Of a stretch of 64,000 nt of DNA, positions 17,656 to 27,532 are shown piece after piece (position 1 is the first letter of the stretch; each line of letters opens with the position of its first letter). The stretch is from Candidatus Poribacteria bacterium (lineage in GTDB: Bacteria; Poribacteria; WGA-4E; WGA-3G): assembly GCA_958295945.1 (NCBI GenBank), contig OY282386.1:4272204-4336203 (forward strand), read 5' to 3'. A program made the position numbers and the translations under genes. Under the pieces are notes generated by a model. That model saw only the letters and a program-made list of their open reading frames with translations. It was not told the origin of the DNA and searched no databases.

Positions 17656-18639
17656 CTATGATTGTGGTCCGCCATTCTCTGATTCAATGACATTTCCATT
17701 TGACATATATTGCATGAATGTTTCAAGGGTGTCAACACGAGGTGCTGCAAGAAGTAACTCTCTAAGTCGTTGCATATCGTCAATTCTTTCCAGAGTAGGT
17801 TCAAGGACCTTTACTGCATCAGGTTGAAATTGAGTTTCAAGTAGAGAGATTATACTTTGGATGGTTCCCTTTTTCTCACCCTTTTTCTCACCCTTTTCCT
17901 CACCCTTTTTCTCACCTTGTTTCTCACCTTGTTTGTATGCCTCTTGCGTAGCTTCTGCGCTAAATTTTTCAAGACAGTATTGTATAAAAGGAGATTCTTG
18001 CATAATACCCTCCGGTAAACGTTCATAAATTAATTCTGGTTCAAAAACTATACCGCTAAAAACTCCGAGTGCTGCGAATAATATCTCACGAGTATTCTGA
18101 TCTACACTTGCTAAGGCTATCGCATCAATACACTTCTCTAACCAACGATTAGCATCTATACCTGAAGATCGTTTCATCAGCGGTGTGAAAGGAAGTAATG
18201 CTGGAACTTGCTTCTCTAATATTGATTGTCCATCTATCTCAATCAATCTAATTACCTTATAACGAAGCACATACTCATATCCCATTCCTTTGTATGCATA
18301 GAAACCTTTATCATTTCTGCCTGCGTTCGGGTGTAAGTATAGAACGTTACAATAGACAGGCATTTCGTGCTGATGTATCAAAAACCCGTTATATCCAGCG
18401 AGACGAGACCACATCGGTTTTCTGCTGTCATCTGTTTGGACTTCGGTATGGAATATTACTGTTTCATTTTCCAGCTGTACTTTTAAAGTGCTATCATTTT
18501 GATGTGATTTAATGGTCGGTTGTTCTGTTTCAAGGTTCTCCAAGACTTTTATATCAGAATGTCCTACCATAAATTCTGCAAATTCTTGAGAATACCCCAA
18601 CATTACATATTTAACAGCGTTATCATAGTATTGTGCCAT
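17656..18639 (-). CDS. Rpn-type PD-(D/E)XK nuclease/transposase-like protein
   Basis: 327 residues. The N-terminal 230 residues match the Rpn/DUF4351-type family of predicted PD-(D/E)XK nucleases. FHTEVQTDDSRKPMWSRLAG contains the E-x-Q catalytic strand and the Arg helix, and VLYLHP follows. Proteins of this family are common, multi-copy and poorly understood; E. coli Rpn proteins promote RecA-independent recombination. Residues about 237-260 are a repeat of GEKKG units coded by a TTCTCACCC-type microsatellite (17865-17930), a flexible linker that probably varies in length between strains. A Leu-rich C-terminal helix region follows. The stop lies 5 bases before pyrB, implying translational coupling to a pyrimidine gene by chance insertion. 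Confidence 0.75.
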   Translation of the reverse strand: MAQYYDNAVKYVMLGYSQEFAEFMVGHSDIKVLENLETEQPTIKSHQNDSTLKVQLENETVIFHTEVQTDDSRKPMWSRLAGYNGFLIHQHEMPVYCNVLYLHPNAGRNDKGFYAYKGMGYEYVLRYKVIRLIEIDGQSILEKQVPALLPFTPLMKRSSGIDANRWLEKCIDAIALASVDQNTREILFAALGVFSGIVFEPELIYERLPEGIMQESPFIQYCLEKFSAEATQEAYKQGEKQGEKKGEEKGEKKGEKKGTIQSIISLLETQFQPDAVKVLEPTLERIDDMQRLRELLLAAPRVDTLETFMQYMSNGNVIESENGGPQS

Positions 18640-18689
18640 ATTTCAAATTATACACCGAATAATAAAATTTATCAACATTTTAGCGATGA

Positions 18690-19628
18690 TTAGACATCAA
18701 CGTCCAAACTCCCAACCAATTCATTTATTGATTTCATGTTCATTTTTTCAAGATATGCGTGTAGACCTTCTATTACCTCCAATGATGCTTTTGGATTGAC
18801 AAAGTTAGCCGTTCCAATTGCCACTGCCGAAGCACCCGCAATGAAAAATTCCAACGCATCTGTCGCATTCATTATGCCACCCATTCCCACAATCGGAATA
18901 GAGACGCTTTTGTACACTTCCCAAACTAATCGTAATGCTACAGGTTTGATTGCAGGACCTGACAGACCACCTGTTATATTCGCCAGTTCAGGTTTGCGTG
19001 TTTCTGCGTTGATTGCCATGCCGAGTAAGGTATTAATCGCAGATAGTGCATCTGCCCCTGCATCTTCAATCGCACGCGCAATCACGGTAATATCCGTAAC
19101 ATTTGGCGATAGTTTAACCAACAGTGGTAAGTGCGTTCTTGCTTTTACCTCTGTGACAAGTTGATGTGCCAAAGTTGCATCAACACCGAAACTCATTCCT
19201 CCGCAATCAAGGTTCGGACAGGAGATGTTGAGTTCCACGCCAGCAACGCCATCTGCACTGCTTAACTTCTCAACGACCGTCAGATACTCTTCCACAGTTT
19301 TACCACAGACATTCACAATCACAGGCACATCAAATTGACGAAGATAAGGTAACTTTTCGGAGATAAAACCATCCACACCGACATTCTGCAGTCCAATAGC
19401 ATTAAGCATACCGGAGGGCGTTTCCATAATGCGGTTCATCGGATTACCAGGCCACGGCACACTTGTAACACCTTTCATCACAACCGCACCGAGTCGGTTT
19501 AGGTCTACAAAATCAGCATATTCACTACCATAACCGAATGTGCCAGATGCAGTCATCACAGGATTTCGCATCCGAATCCCGCCAATATTCACATTGAGTG
19601 AGAAGTTTTCTGTATCCATCATACTCAC
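18690..19628 (-). CDS. pyrD: Dihydroorotate dehydrogenase, class 1B catalytic subunit
   Basis: 312 residues. The enzyme oxidises dihydroorotate to orotate with FMN in the cytoplasm. ASGTFGYGSEY at the N-terminus binds FMN, NISCPNLDCGG contains the catalytic Cys that marks class 1, INTLLGMAI is typical of class 1B, and VGMGGIMNATDALEFFIAGA closes the barrel. The usual partner PyrK, which carries the FAD and 2Fe-2S cluster, is not seen in this window. There are several possible starts (MSMMDTEN); the first ATG is kept. It belongs with pyrB 2 kb away on the same strand, with the Rpn-type gene between them. Confidence 0.94.
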   Translation of the reverse strand: MSMMDTENFSLNVNIGGIRMRNPVMTASGTFGYGSEYADFVDLNRLGAVVMKGVTSVPWPGNPMNRIMETPSGMLNAIGLQNVGVDGFISEKLPYLRQFDVPVIVNVCGKTVEEYLTVVEKLSSADGVAGVELNISCPNLDCGGMSFGVDATLAHQLVTEVKARTHLPLLVKLSPNVTDITVIARAIEDAGADALSAINTLLGMAINAETRKPELANITGGLSGPAIKPVALRLVWEVYKSVSIPIVGMGGIMNATDALEFFIAGASAVAIGTANFVNPKASLEVIEGLHAYLEKMNMKSINELVGSLDVDV

Positions 19629-19703
19629 ATAATAACAAGATTAACTGATAATTTCAACGCAACATTTGATGCAAAGTTACCATCATTATTCTATCGCAAT
19701 GAC

Positions 19704-21617
19704 TTACCAACTGAGATAGACAACACGGAAATCAAAGAACAAACCTAATATACTAATGATAGAAGTAACTACGACATCACCAATTACCAAACCGATGAAA
19801 AATGGTATTGCGCGTCTATATAACCGCACACCACCTGTTGAAAGTAGAATCCGCTTAACTGTCCAACTGATTAATAACGGAAACCAAAGTCCCGTAAATG
19901 TCCACCAACTTGATACAACATATCCCACAGGATGAAGAGGCCACTGAATAAAACGCCATCGCAAAAGCAGCAGACCGATAGCAAAGAAAAACCCACCAAC
20001 CGTATACATCATACCACCCAAGTTCGTTTCACTCGGATTATACAACCATCCAGCCAATCGGTTGAACGCAGCACGCGCATACCAAGAACGCGCATTCTCT
20101 AAACCAACCTGATATGATAGATGTAGGTGTCCCCACGCAGCCGAAAGGGCACCAACAAAAATCGCAATTGCTAATACCCATAATAGTTGCTTACCATTAA
20201 ACCGAGTTTGATGGGCAAGTTTCAGTGCCTCCAATTGATGCGGCATCGGGTGTGCACGGTAGGAAAGATGATTCAACCAGAAGAATAATGACATCACAGA
20301 TAAATTGCGATTGCCAATACGGCGTGTTCCAATCGCATCTGTCAAGAGCAAATCTGGACCAGCGTTATACAAATCGTGTGCAGGAGGTCCTAATTCAGCA
20401 CGAATACGCGTTATTGTCACCGACATCGCTAAATAGATGACAAAGAAAAGCACCGCAAACCATAGAGACATACCAACCTTTACACAGAAGGCTAAAATCA
20501 GTATAAGTCCAACAAGTGCACCAATCATCGCTGTTCTGTATCGTAACGCTTCTCCTATATCACTCTTAGTCGGAGAACGACTGTTGAAGATAGTTTTGAG
20601 GACAACCTTAACATGTGAACGTCCCATCCACAACGTCCAGAGAAATAAGGCTATCCATACACCGCGAATCTGTGCCATTTCTCTTGGGAAGCCGATAGAA
20701 CCACGCCACCCCAAACTCTGTCCGATAATCCGCTCAAAATGCCAGAACAGATGAAAAAACCAGCAGGAGAACCCCAAATCAAGCGGAATCAGAAAACCAA
20801 CACCAATTGCAAATGGAAAGAAACTAATGCGAAAACCGGGATTATTCATCGCACTCCACGGTTGCTCTGTCAGACGAAAATTATGATAAAGCGGAATTGT
20901 AGGGAAAACAGGATTGATTTGGTGTAAACTATAGAGTAGATTGAGCAAGGCAGCGATGCACAGCCCCACAGCCATCATACGACGATTGAAGAAGCCAGTT
21001 TTTTCTTGTGTGATTTCAAAGGGGAGTTGAGCAATCGGGTAAGTGAGACGTTCATGTTCTTGCCACTGTTTGCGTAAAAGCACATTCAGACACAGCATCG
21101 TTACGCCGAGGACTAGACTGAAACATACCCATATTAACGTCGGTACTAACCATGCCTGAAAATGTGATTGGATATAGAGTGTGGATTCACCTTCATAAAA
21201 CCCGCGTAATATGTCCAGTTCTCCAACAACGAGCCATTCAGGGAGATGTTGATGAAAGAGTTGTGCCCACTCATTTTCGGGGGTTGCGTACCAAAAACCG
21301 TTTCCCATTATCGGAACTAATACTTGTAGCATGTCGCGTCCCGCAAAAACAGAGGCTTGACACAACATCGCATAGATAGTTAACAGTTCACTTTGTGAAA
21401 ATGCAAGTGAAGGTCGAATCCGTCTCAGAAAAGCGTTTATCGCAATCAGAACAAGTAGTGTAAACAGCACATTGAAAAGTAATGCCAAACTCGTAGGACG
21501 ATTAGAATCCCATATATAACTCAGGTGCAGTATCCAATAACTGTTAAGCGGGATGAGAGCAATCCCAATTAAAACTGCACGGAAGGTGATAGGACTTTTC
21601 GCTTGAGACTGCTTCAT
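19704..21617 (-). CDS. DUF6785/DUF6784-type polytopic membrane protein (copy 1)
   Basis: 637 residues with about 12-14 hydrophobic helices. The N-terminal part (RAVLIGIALIPLNSYWI) and the motifs ELLTIYAMLC, FWYATPENEW, HLPEWLV, RLTYPIAQLPFE, IRAELGPPAHDLYNAGPD and AMPHQLEAL-type MPHQLEALKLA match the family annotated as DUF6785/DUF6784. A close paralogue lies at 58373-60295 with the same landmarks. The function is not known; the conserved charged motifs on loops suggest a transporter or membrane enzyme, but nothing in the neighbourhood fixes the substrate. It starts 16 bases from a divergent small gene. Confidence 0.75.
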   Translation of the reverse strand: MKQSQAKSPITFRAVLIGIALIPLNSYWILHLSYIWDSNRPTSLALLFNVLFTLLVLIAINAFLRRIRPSLAFSQSELLTIYAMLCQASVFAGRDMLQVLVPIMGNGFWYATPENEWAQLFHQHLPEWLVVGELDILRGFYEGESTLYIQSHFQAWLVPTLIWVCFSLVLGVTMLCLNVLLRKQWQEHERLTYPIAQLPFEITQEKTGFFNRRMMAVGLCIAALLNLLYSLHQINPVFPTIPLYHNFRLTEQPWSAMNNPGFRISFFPFAIGVGFLIPLDLGFSCWFFHLFWHFERIIGQSLGWRGSIGFPREMAQIRGVWIALFLWTLWMGRSHVKVVLKTIFNSRSPTKSDIGEALRYRTAMIGALVGLILILAFCVKVGMSLWFAVLFFVIYLAMSVTITRIRAELGPPAHDLYNAGPDLLLTDAIGTRRIGNRNLSVMSLFFWLNHLSYRAHPMPHQLEALKLAHQTRFNGKQLLWVLAIAIFVGALSAAWGHLHLSYQVGLENARSWYARAAFNRLAGWLYNPSETNLGGMMYTVGGFFFAIGLLLLRWRFIQWPLHPVGYVVSSWWTFTGLWFPLLISWTVKRILLSTGGVRLYRRAIPFFIGLVIGDVVVTSIISILGLFFDFRVVYLSW

Positions 21618-21632
21618 AGAGAGGAAAGAAAA

Positions 21633-21881
21633 ATGGTGATGATGGTTTTTGGGTTAGTAGTTGTTGTAATAATCGGCGGCGGAATGTTGATAGCACGTTT
21701 GGCAACGGTAGCAAAATCCAAAGGATCATGGGTATGGGGTTTCTTTATTCTTATCCTCCTTATCTGTATACCACTTTTTCTGTTAGGTATCTGTGTTTGG
21801 CTGCTCAACTTTTACAATATAGACTTCAGTCCACTTCAGAAACAACTCATATCCTTGAAACAAATCCATGGTCTCCGATAA
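21633..21881 (+). CDS. Small two-helix membrane protein
   Basis: 82 residues from ATG 21633; GAGAGGAAAG lies just upstream, which favours this start over one 30 bases earlier. Two hydrophobic segments (MMVFGLVVVVIIGGGMLIA and FFILILLICIPLFLLGICVW) flank a short basic loop, so it should be an inner-membrane hairpin. No family is recognised. Its start is only 15 bases from that of the divergent DUF6785 gene, so any promoter would lie inside that gene. A frame of similar length is open on the other strand, which lowers confidence. Confidence 0.5.
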   Translation: MVMMVFGLVVVVIIGGGMLIARLATVAKSKGSWVWGFFILILLICIPLFLLGICVWLLNFYNIDFSPLQKQLISLKQIHGLR

Positions 21882-21912
21882 CGTATAGTCATCAATGAGT
21901 ACAAAGCAACTA

Positions 21913-22620
21913 CTACAAAGGACGCTCGGTAACTGAATTTCCTTCTTCAGATTCAACGTCAGGCGAATCGGTTGATTTTCCTGCTATGTAGAGGAACCAT
22001 AGAGTCAGTCCGATAGCGATGACAATCCAGACTATACCCCAAAACAATGTTGGCAGGTTAGTTTCTTCTGCAAGCATCCGGGCATCAGAACGTAAATGTG
22101 ACCGATCCAAAATATCACTCTTAATGTCAAGGATAGCATAGAGACAACTTGTAATACCGATCACGCGTAAAATCCAATCATTTGCAACCTCTGGCAGAAA
22201 TAATCCAAAAGCAATAAGCACAACGCCAAAACCGACGCCAAAACCGTAGGTAAATGTATCCGACCCAAAGCCGATAGTAATCCCTACCATGCCAATGCCA
22301 ATCAGAACACTAACAGCCTTATCAAAATGGGTTCTTGCTGCCATAAGCAGAATAACACCGCCCCATATCAGACTGCCGAGATAACCTGCAGTCAGTATCA
22401 TAAACCTGTTACCACCCGTTGTCAGGGCATGTCCTCCCTGTTGCGGATTTATCTCAATCTCTACGATACTGCCTCCCGTTAGGTATGCAGCAAGTCCATG
22501 ACTCACCTCATGCATAAATACAACGAATATCTTGAGCGGGTACAACACCAAAGTCCCCCACAACAACGAAATCACTAAAAAAATCAATATTAGGGCTATA
22601 TATCTCTTGAAAAATGTCAT
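21913..22620 (-). CDS. M50-type membrane metallopeptidase homologue
   Basis: 235 residues. The zinc motif HEVSH is at residues 37-41 inside a membrane helix, followed by AAYLTGGSIVEIEI and GGHALTTGG, and there are about six hydrophobic segments. A second metal-ligand candidate is the Asp in YAILDIKSDI near residue 165. This pattern matches the small M50B-like peptidases (PF13398 type) rather than RseP: no PDZ domain is present. Substrate unknown. The C-terminus is acidic and cytoplasmic. The preceding 120 bases on the minus strand show no clear promoter. Confidence 0.75.
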   Translation of the reverse strand: MTFFKRYIALILIFLVISLLWGTLVLYPLKIFVVFMHEVSHGLAAYLTGGSIVEIEINPQQGGHALTTGGNRFMILTAGYLGSLIWGGVILLMAARTHFDKAVSVLIGIGMVGITIGFGSDTFTYGFGVGFGVVLIAFGLFLPEVANDWILRVIGITSCLYAILDIKSDILDRSHLRSDARMLAEETNLPTLFWGIVWIVIAIGLTLWFLYIAGKSTDSPDVESEEGNSVTERPL

Positions 22621-22739
22621 GAGCTAACCTTGTTATATTTTCTAAAAAATAAGATGTTCAGATTATAGACCTATTCTATCATATATTGGTTGAAATTGCA
22701 AATAATGGTTGAATTCCTTCTGCCGATTTTCGTTTAATA

Positions 22740-22792
22740 TTGACATACTCCTTAAGCACATGTATAATAGTTGATACTGCACAATTTGCAGT
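22740..22792 (+). promoter_or_regulatory. Consensus promoter with hairpin/operator at the start site
   Basis: TTGACA (22740-22745), a 17-base spacer and TATAAT (22763-22768) are a full sigma-70 consensus. ACTGCA-CAATT-TGCAGT (22776-22792) is a perfect 6-base inverted repeat right at the expected transcription start, the classic place for a repressor to sit. The target is the MFS exporter at 22831. Promoter is clear; the operator role is inference. Confidence 0.7.
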
Positions 22793-22830
22793 TATCCTAA
22801 ATGGGCAGAATCTACCTATAGAACCTACGA

Positions 22831-24015
22831 ATGCAAAAATCCAAACTTCTCCTCCTGTTTCTAACCCTATTTTTCGTAATGCTTGGTGTTGGCATCATTA
22901 TCCCTACCTTCGCATATTACACTGAAAATACTGGGGCAACTTTGACTGAGTATGCAGTTTTGATGTCAGTCTATTCAGCGATGCAGCTGATATTTACACC
23001 AATATGGGGACGATTGTCAGATAAGTATGGCAGGAAACCCGCAATTCTCGGTGGACTATTAGGTAATGCAGCATCCTTAATCGGTTTCGGTTTAGCAAGT
23101 GATTATGTCCTGCTTCTGTTTATACGGAGTTTTGGAGGTGTTGCTGCAGCTGCAGTTTTGCCAACGGTAATGGCTTACGTAGCAGATGTTACAACCGATG
23201 AAGAACGGGGTAAAGGCATGGGGTTGATGGGAGCAGCAATTGGATTGGGTATTACCTTGGGACCTGCTATCGGTGGCATCATGGGTAGACAAGATTTACC
23301 GTTCTTTGTCGCAGGTGGTTTGTCTCTTTTGAACTGTTTGCTTGTTTTTATCATATTACCAGAATCTCTCCAACAAAACACACAAATTGAAGAACAAAAC
23401 ATACCAAAGCGGCACCACGAATGGGTGTCACTTAGATCAATCTTCCGATGGCAGACGTTAACATCACCGCTTACCGCTATTTTCCTTATCTCATTTTTCT
23501 CAAGTTTCAGTTTCATGGGTTTTGAAACGGTATTCCCCCATTTTATTAAAGATAAATGGAGTTATGGACAAAAAGAAATGGGAGGAATGTTTCTTGTAAT
23601 GGGGGCGGCTGTCGTTCTATTTCAAGGTGGTCTACTCGGGAGAATGATCAACATGTTTGGTGAACGCAGGATTATCCTTTCCGGTATCTTACTCCACGTA
23701 TTGGGTATGGCACTCTTACCTACTGCAACTCCATATTTTACCCTCACGCTATATCTGGTTGCTATCGGTATCGGTAGCCAAATTATCCGCCCTACCAATG
23801 CGTCTTGGTTCACGAAACTGAGCCGATCTGGACAAGGGACAGTTATCGGTGTGATGGATGCCTTCTCAAGCTTAGGACGGATTTTAGGACCACTTCTCGC
23901 TATCTGGTTCCATCAAATCAATATCGCGTCCCCTTACCTTGTTCTATCCAGTTGTTTAATCATATCTACACTTTTCCTATATATACCCTTGTGCCGTGTT
24001 GAGCGTAATACATAG
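22831..24015 (+). CDS. MFS efflux transporter (TetA/multidrug-like)
   Basis: 394 residues, about 12 transmembrane helices. The MFS motif A, GRLSDKYGRKP, lies at residues 60-70 between helices 2 and 3, and the helix-5 motif C type stretch GAAIGLGITLGPAIGGIMG is typical of drug:H+ antiporters (DHA1 family). A degenerate second motif A is LLGRMINMFGERR in the second half. It should pump a small lipophilic compound out through the inner membrane. The ATG has no good ribosome site, but the promoter and 56-base leader upstream are strong. It converges with the large gene at 24017, with one base between the stops. Confidence 0.88.
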   Translation: MQKSKLLLLFLTLFFVMLGVGIIIPTFAYYTENTGATLTEYAVLMSVYSAMQLIFTPIWGRLSDKYGRKPAILGGLLGNAASLIGFGLASDYVLLLFIRSFGGVAAAAVLPTVMAYVADVTTDEERGKGMGLMGAAIGLGITLGPAIGGIMGRQDLPFFVAGGLSLLNCLLVFIILPESLQQNTQIEEQNIPKRHHEWVSLRSIFRWQTLTSPLTAIFLISFFSSFSFMGFETVFPHFIKDKWSYGQKEMGGMFLVMGAAVVLFQGGLLGRMINMFGERRIILSGILLHVLGMALLPTATPYFTLTLYLVAIGIGSQIIRPTNASWFTKLSRSGQGTVIGVMDAFSSLGRILGPLLAIWFHQINIASPYLVLSSCLIISTLFLYIPLCRVERNT

Positions 24016-24016
24016 T

Positions 24017-27000
24017 TTAATTTTTTAACAATGATGGCAAACGATGTGTCACGCGGCGTGTATTGTATTGAATCCGATAACGTTGATGTGCTTTGTCACC
24101 AGGATATTCTTCAGTTTTTGGGTATGGGTATTTTGACATGCCGTGAAACGGCAACGGTTCAACTGTTTGTGATGTTAGGGTGTTTATATCTCCATCTTTA
24201 TCCCATCCATCACTGTATAAAATGAAATCCCGTGTCCAACCGTCTTTTAGAACAGGTAGATTTGATGCATCAAATTCTACCGTAATTTCATCTCCTGCAT
24301 TGAGGATAACATACATATCGTCAATTTCCTGCAATAGTGGATTCACATCACCGTAGCGAGTATAGAATCCCTCAAGATCGCGCCACTGTCCAGTTTTCGT
24401 CACCTTTTGATAGTCAAAAAGATGTGGCGCGTGCGGATTCGGACGATACATCTCTGAAAAACCTCTGTAGTGTAGGTCCGCACTATCAGGATTCAATTCT
24501 GTGGTTATCATCGGAACGTTTTGTGCACCTACTGTGAAAAATGCTGCATCCCAGTATATCTGCATATCCGTTTCAAGCCGAACCTGCCGATCATCTGATA
24601 AGAACTTCCCTGTCAAATCAATTGTTATGGTCTTATTTTTCCCCGCAGGAATACCAATCATGTCAATCACGGTTTTCCACTGCCCATTTTCGTCTTTTAC
24701 AGCAACCGAAGGAAATCGGGGGTTAATGGCAGGATTTTGAGACAAGGCTACATTGATACTGGTATCTGTTGGGAAGATCCAACCATTGAGATAGAGCGTT
24801 ACAGGAACATCAGCAGCAACATCACCGAGATCAAGGATGATGGCATGCGGTTCAACAACACCTTGATATGGACCTGGTTCGTGTTCAACTGCATATTGAT
24901 AATCCGACTCTTTTAGAATATCAGAAATATCATTGCCAAGATGGTCTATTGCAGATATCGGAAATAATCTCTCTGAAACTCCGTAAATTTTGAATTCTGC
25001 AAATGGAGGCGGTGTGTATTGTTCGTTTACAAAGATGTCTGTCCCTGCAGGATGGTCAACCGCAATCAACTTGACCATATCAAAGTATGCTGTTTCCCAC
25101 AATTCCTCTGTGATCTGAATAGAATACTTGCCAGATTTCGGTTGGATTTGAGATGACGATATTTTAATAAAATCTCTTGTTTCATCAGGTGCGACAAACC
25201 CCATAGAGGTGATAAGACCAAGCGGAGCACGCCAAAGCAAATCCGTATGAAATTCGTATTTCTCACCATCATAGACATACAGGAATGGACATGACCCTTT
25301 TAATATCTGTTTCTCTGCAATCCGTTGCTTTGCCTTCGGTTCAATGACATTCTGCGGCACTCCGTTTGTCCACACAACACGCACAACATCTGCTGTGTCA
25401 TAAGCACCCAACCCGAAATGTGTTATCTGCTGCGAAGCATATTGCAGTTGGTATAAATCGCTTACCTTCACCTCAAGTTTTGAACCGAATCCATCTCTAT
25501 TTACCTTGTTATTCCCAGTCGTGATGCCTTCCAACTTTACCTGAATCCAGTTATTTTGGTTTCCACCGCTGTTTTGAAGCGCGCGTAGATGTCCCTTATC
25601 GTTGATATAGAATAGGTCTAAATCTCCATCATTGTCATAATCTCCGACAGCACCTGCGATTCCTCTTTCAATCGGTGTGGTAGTATTTTTGATAGAACTT
25701 GTTTCACTGAACATTCCCGTTCCATCGTTCCGATAGAGAAATAACCCCTGCTTGCTAATTATCCATAAATCAAGAAATCCATCATTATCGTAATCAAGGC
25801 TTTTTAGTTTAGTTGATTGGTCGATATGTTTTTCAAGAGTCTGTTTTGAACGCATATCAGGAACAAAAGTCGCATCACCCCTATTGCGATAGAGGTGTAT
25901 CCCTGTCGTAGATGCTAAAAACAGGTCAATATCACCATCGTTGTCATAATCACCTGCAGCAACTGATGTATAATGTGCTTCTTGCGAAACACCCGTTTTG
26001 TCAGTAACAGCACGGAGTTTTCCTTGCCGAAGGTTATCATATAGTGTGCACCCTATTTCGGAATGTATAGCAAATATATCAATATCGCCATCGTCATCAA
26101 AATCTGCAGCGAAGGCATCTAATAAGGACTGCTGTGTCTTCGACTCATTCTCTTTATTTTCAGTTACAAAGGTCTTATCACTTACATCTATAAAAGTCTC
26201 ATTCCCATTATACTGATACATTTGGACACCAGATCGTCCTGAAAACAGGTCAAGGTCTCCATCATGATCGTAATCAACGAAGAGAAGAACACCAGTATTG
26301 TCAGTTTCTCGCTGATGCCAAATGATGGGAGAAGCACCCCATTTTCGATCTGAATCCCTACGCAGCAATGTTAAACCACCTTGTGTTTGCAATAGGAGTT
26401 CTTGTGTGCCATCTTTATCTAGATCAGCGTAAGTGTGAATTGGAAGGTTTAATGGGGGTAAAACTACAAAGTCTTGAAAGTATGGGGCGAGGTGGAACTT
26501 GCCATCATCATTATTACGAAGTAACCCTGTTGATGTTGAATAGATATCTAAGTTACCATCGTTGTCGTAATCAAATAGTGAGATGGAAGCGCGATTTATC
26601 TTTTCTCTTTGCAGGCTGACAAGACCAAGTTTTTCTGTAACATCAACAAATTCCACTTTGATAGGCGGACTCTTTTTTGCTGTGAGTCGCGCTTTGAAAC
26701 CTGGACTGAACGTTTCTATCGGATGTCCGAGGATGTCAGTCACTAATTCACCGATACCCTGTTGATAGCGAGGACTTGCACGATGCACGTTCTCAAAAAA
26801 ACGGATGTTCCGTGATGCATCATTTTGATTCCCTGCTTTTATTGCTTCTATTCCTTTTGTTAGTAGAGCCAACTTTTCAACATCTGTGTCTCCTAACAAA
26901 ATCAGCAACTCCTGACAGTGTTTTTCAGCATCTTCAAGCCGTTCCTGTCCGATGAGTGCTTGTGCTAACTTCATTAAGACAACCACGTTAACGGGAGAAC

Positions 27001-27526
27001 GCGCGTATAATTCCTGTAAGTGGTGAACTGCCTCACGTTGTGCTTCTGGAACCTTTCGCTGTCCAAGGTAATATCGTGTAAGTTTGTAACGAAATTCCAA
27101 TTCATCTGGGGATAAACGCACTGACTCTTTTAACGCTTCTATCGCCTTCTCACTTTCCCCTTTTACCTGATAGACTTCAGACAAGATAAAATGCAATTGA
27201 CTATTCATCGGTACAGCAGCAATCCCGCGCTTAATCCATTCCTCAGCAAGGTCGTTTTGCTGTAACCGTAAATGAGCGACTGCAAGATTGCCATAGCCTA
27301 TCGCTTCATCTGGGAGCAATTCAACGAGTGCCGAAAATTCTGTGGTAGCCTTTGTAGGTTGCGATTCTTCAAGATACGCTAAACCCAAATTCTGGTGATG
27401 AATCGCATCTTTGATAGTCCTGTCAATATCTGTTTCTTGCGAAATTGCACTAAGAACAGCACAATGAAAAAACACAATTATGAAACATGTTATATGTATG
27501 ATTGAATGTGATGAACGGGATAGCAT
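24017..27526 (-). CDS. Exported TPR, FG-GAP/VCBS and ASPIC-type protein
   Basis: 1169 residues. A signal peptide (IIHITCFIIVFFHCAVLSAIS) is followed by TPR repeats at about 45-215 (AIGYGNLAVAHLRLQQNDLA; AIEALKESVRLSPDELEFRY). From about 300 to 640 there are at least seven FG-GAP/VCBS calcium-loop repeats of the type DYDNDGDLDLF. An ASPIC/UnbV segment follows (NWIQVKLEG, GFGSKLEV, VVRVVWTNGVPQ), and the last 400 residues are beta-rich with no recognised domain (DGEKYEFHTDLLWRAPLG). The protein should be a large calcium-bound propeller outside the cytoplasm, used for adhesion or as a scaffold. Its start lies 6 bases after the stop of the 98-residue gene upstream, so the two are translated together. 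Confidence 0.88.
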   Translation of the reverse strand: MLSRSSHSIIHITCFIIVFFHCAVLSAISQETDIDRTIKDAIHHQNLGLAYLEESQPTKATTEFSALVELLPDEAIGYGNLAVAHLRLQQNDLAEEWIKRGIAAVPMNSQLHFILSEVYQVKGESEKAIEALKESVRLSPDELEFRYKLTRYYLGQRKVPEAQREAVHHLQELYARSPVNVVVLMKLAQALIGQERLEDAEKHCQELLILLGDTDVEKLALLTKGIEAIKAGNQNDASRNIRFFENVHRASPRYQQGIGELVTDILGHPIETFSPGFKARLTAKKSPPIKVEFVDVTEKLGLVSLQREKINRASISLFDYDNDGNLDIYSTSTGLLRNNDDGKFHLAPYFQDFVVLPPLNLPIHTYADLDKDGTQELLLQTQGGLTLLRRDSDRKWGASPIIWHQRETDNTGVLLFVDYDHDGDLDLFSGRSGVQMYQYNGNETFIDVSDKTFVTENKENESKTQQSLLDAFAADFDDDGDIDIFAIHSEIGCTLYDNLRQGKLRAVTDKTGVSQEAHYTSVAAGDYDNDGDIDLFLASTTGIHLYRNRGDATFVPDMRSKQTLEKHIDQSTKLKSLDYDNDGFLDLWIISKQGLFLYRNDGTGMFSETSSIKNTTTPIERGIAGAVGDYDNDGDLDLFYINDKGHLRALQNSGGNQNNWIQVKLEGITTGNNKVNRDGFGSKLEVKVSDLYQLQYASQQITHFGLGAYDTADVVRVVWTNGVPQNVIEPKAKQRIAEKQILKGSCPFLYVYDGEKYEFHTDLLWRAPLGLITSMGFVAPDETRDFIKISSSQIQPKSGKYSIQITEELWETAYFDMVKLIAVDHPAGTDIFVNEQYTPPPFAEFKIYGVSERLFPISAIDHLGNDISDILKESDYQYAVEHEPGPYQGVVEPHAIILDLGDVAADVPVTLYLNGWIFPTDTSINVALSQNPAINPRFPSVAVKDENGQWKTVIDMIGIPAGKNKTITIDLTGKFLSDDRQVRLETDMQIYWDAAFFTVGAQNVPMITTELNPDSADLHYRGFSEMYRPNPHAPHLFDYQKVTKTGQWRDLEGFYTRYGDVNPLLQEIDDMYVILNAGDEITVEFDASNLPVLKDGWTRDFILYSDGWDKDGDINTLTSQTVEPLPFHGMSKYPYPKTEEYPGDKAHQRYRIQYNTRRVTHRLPSLLKN

Positions 27527-27532
27527 TGTTGA

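Noticed and set aside
17865-17930. Short tandem repeats that could suggest a CRISPR-like array
   Set aside because: They are contiguous TTCTCACCC-type units without spacers and code the GEKKG linker of the Rpn-type protein.
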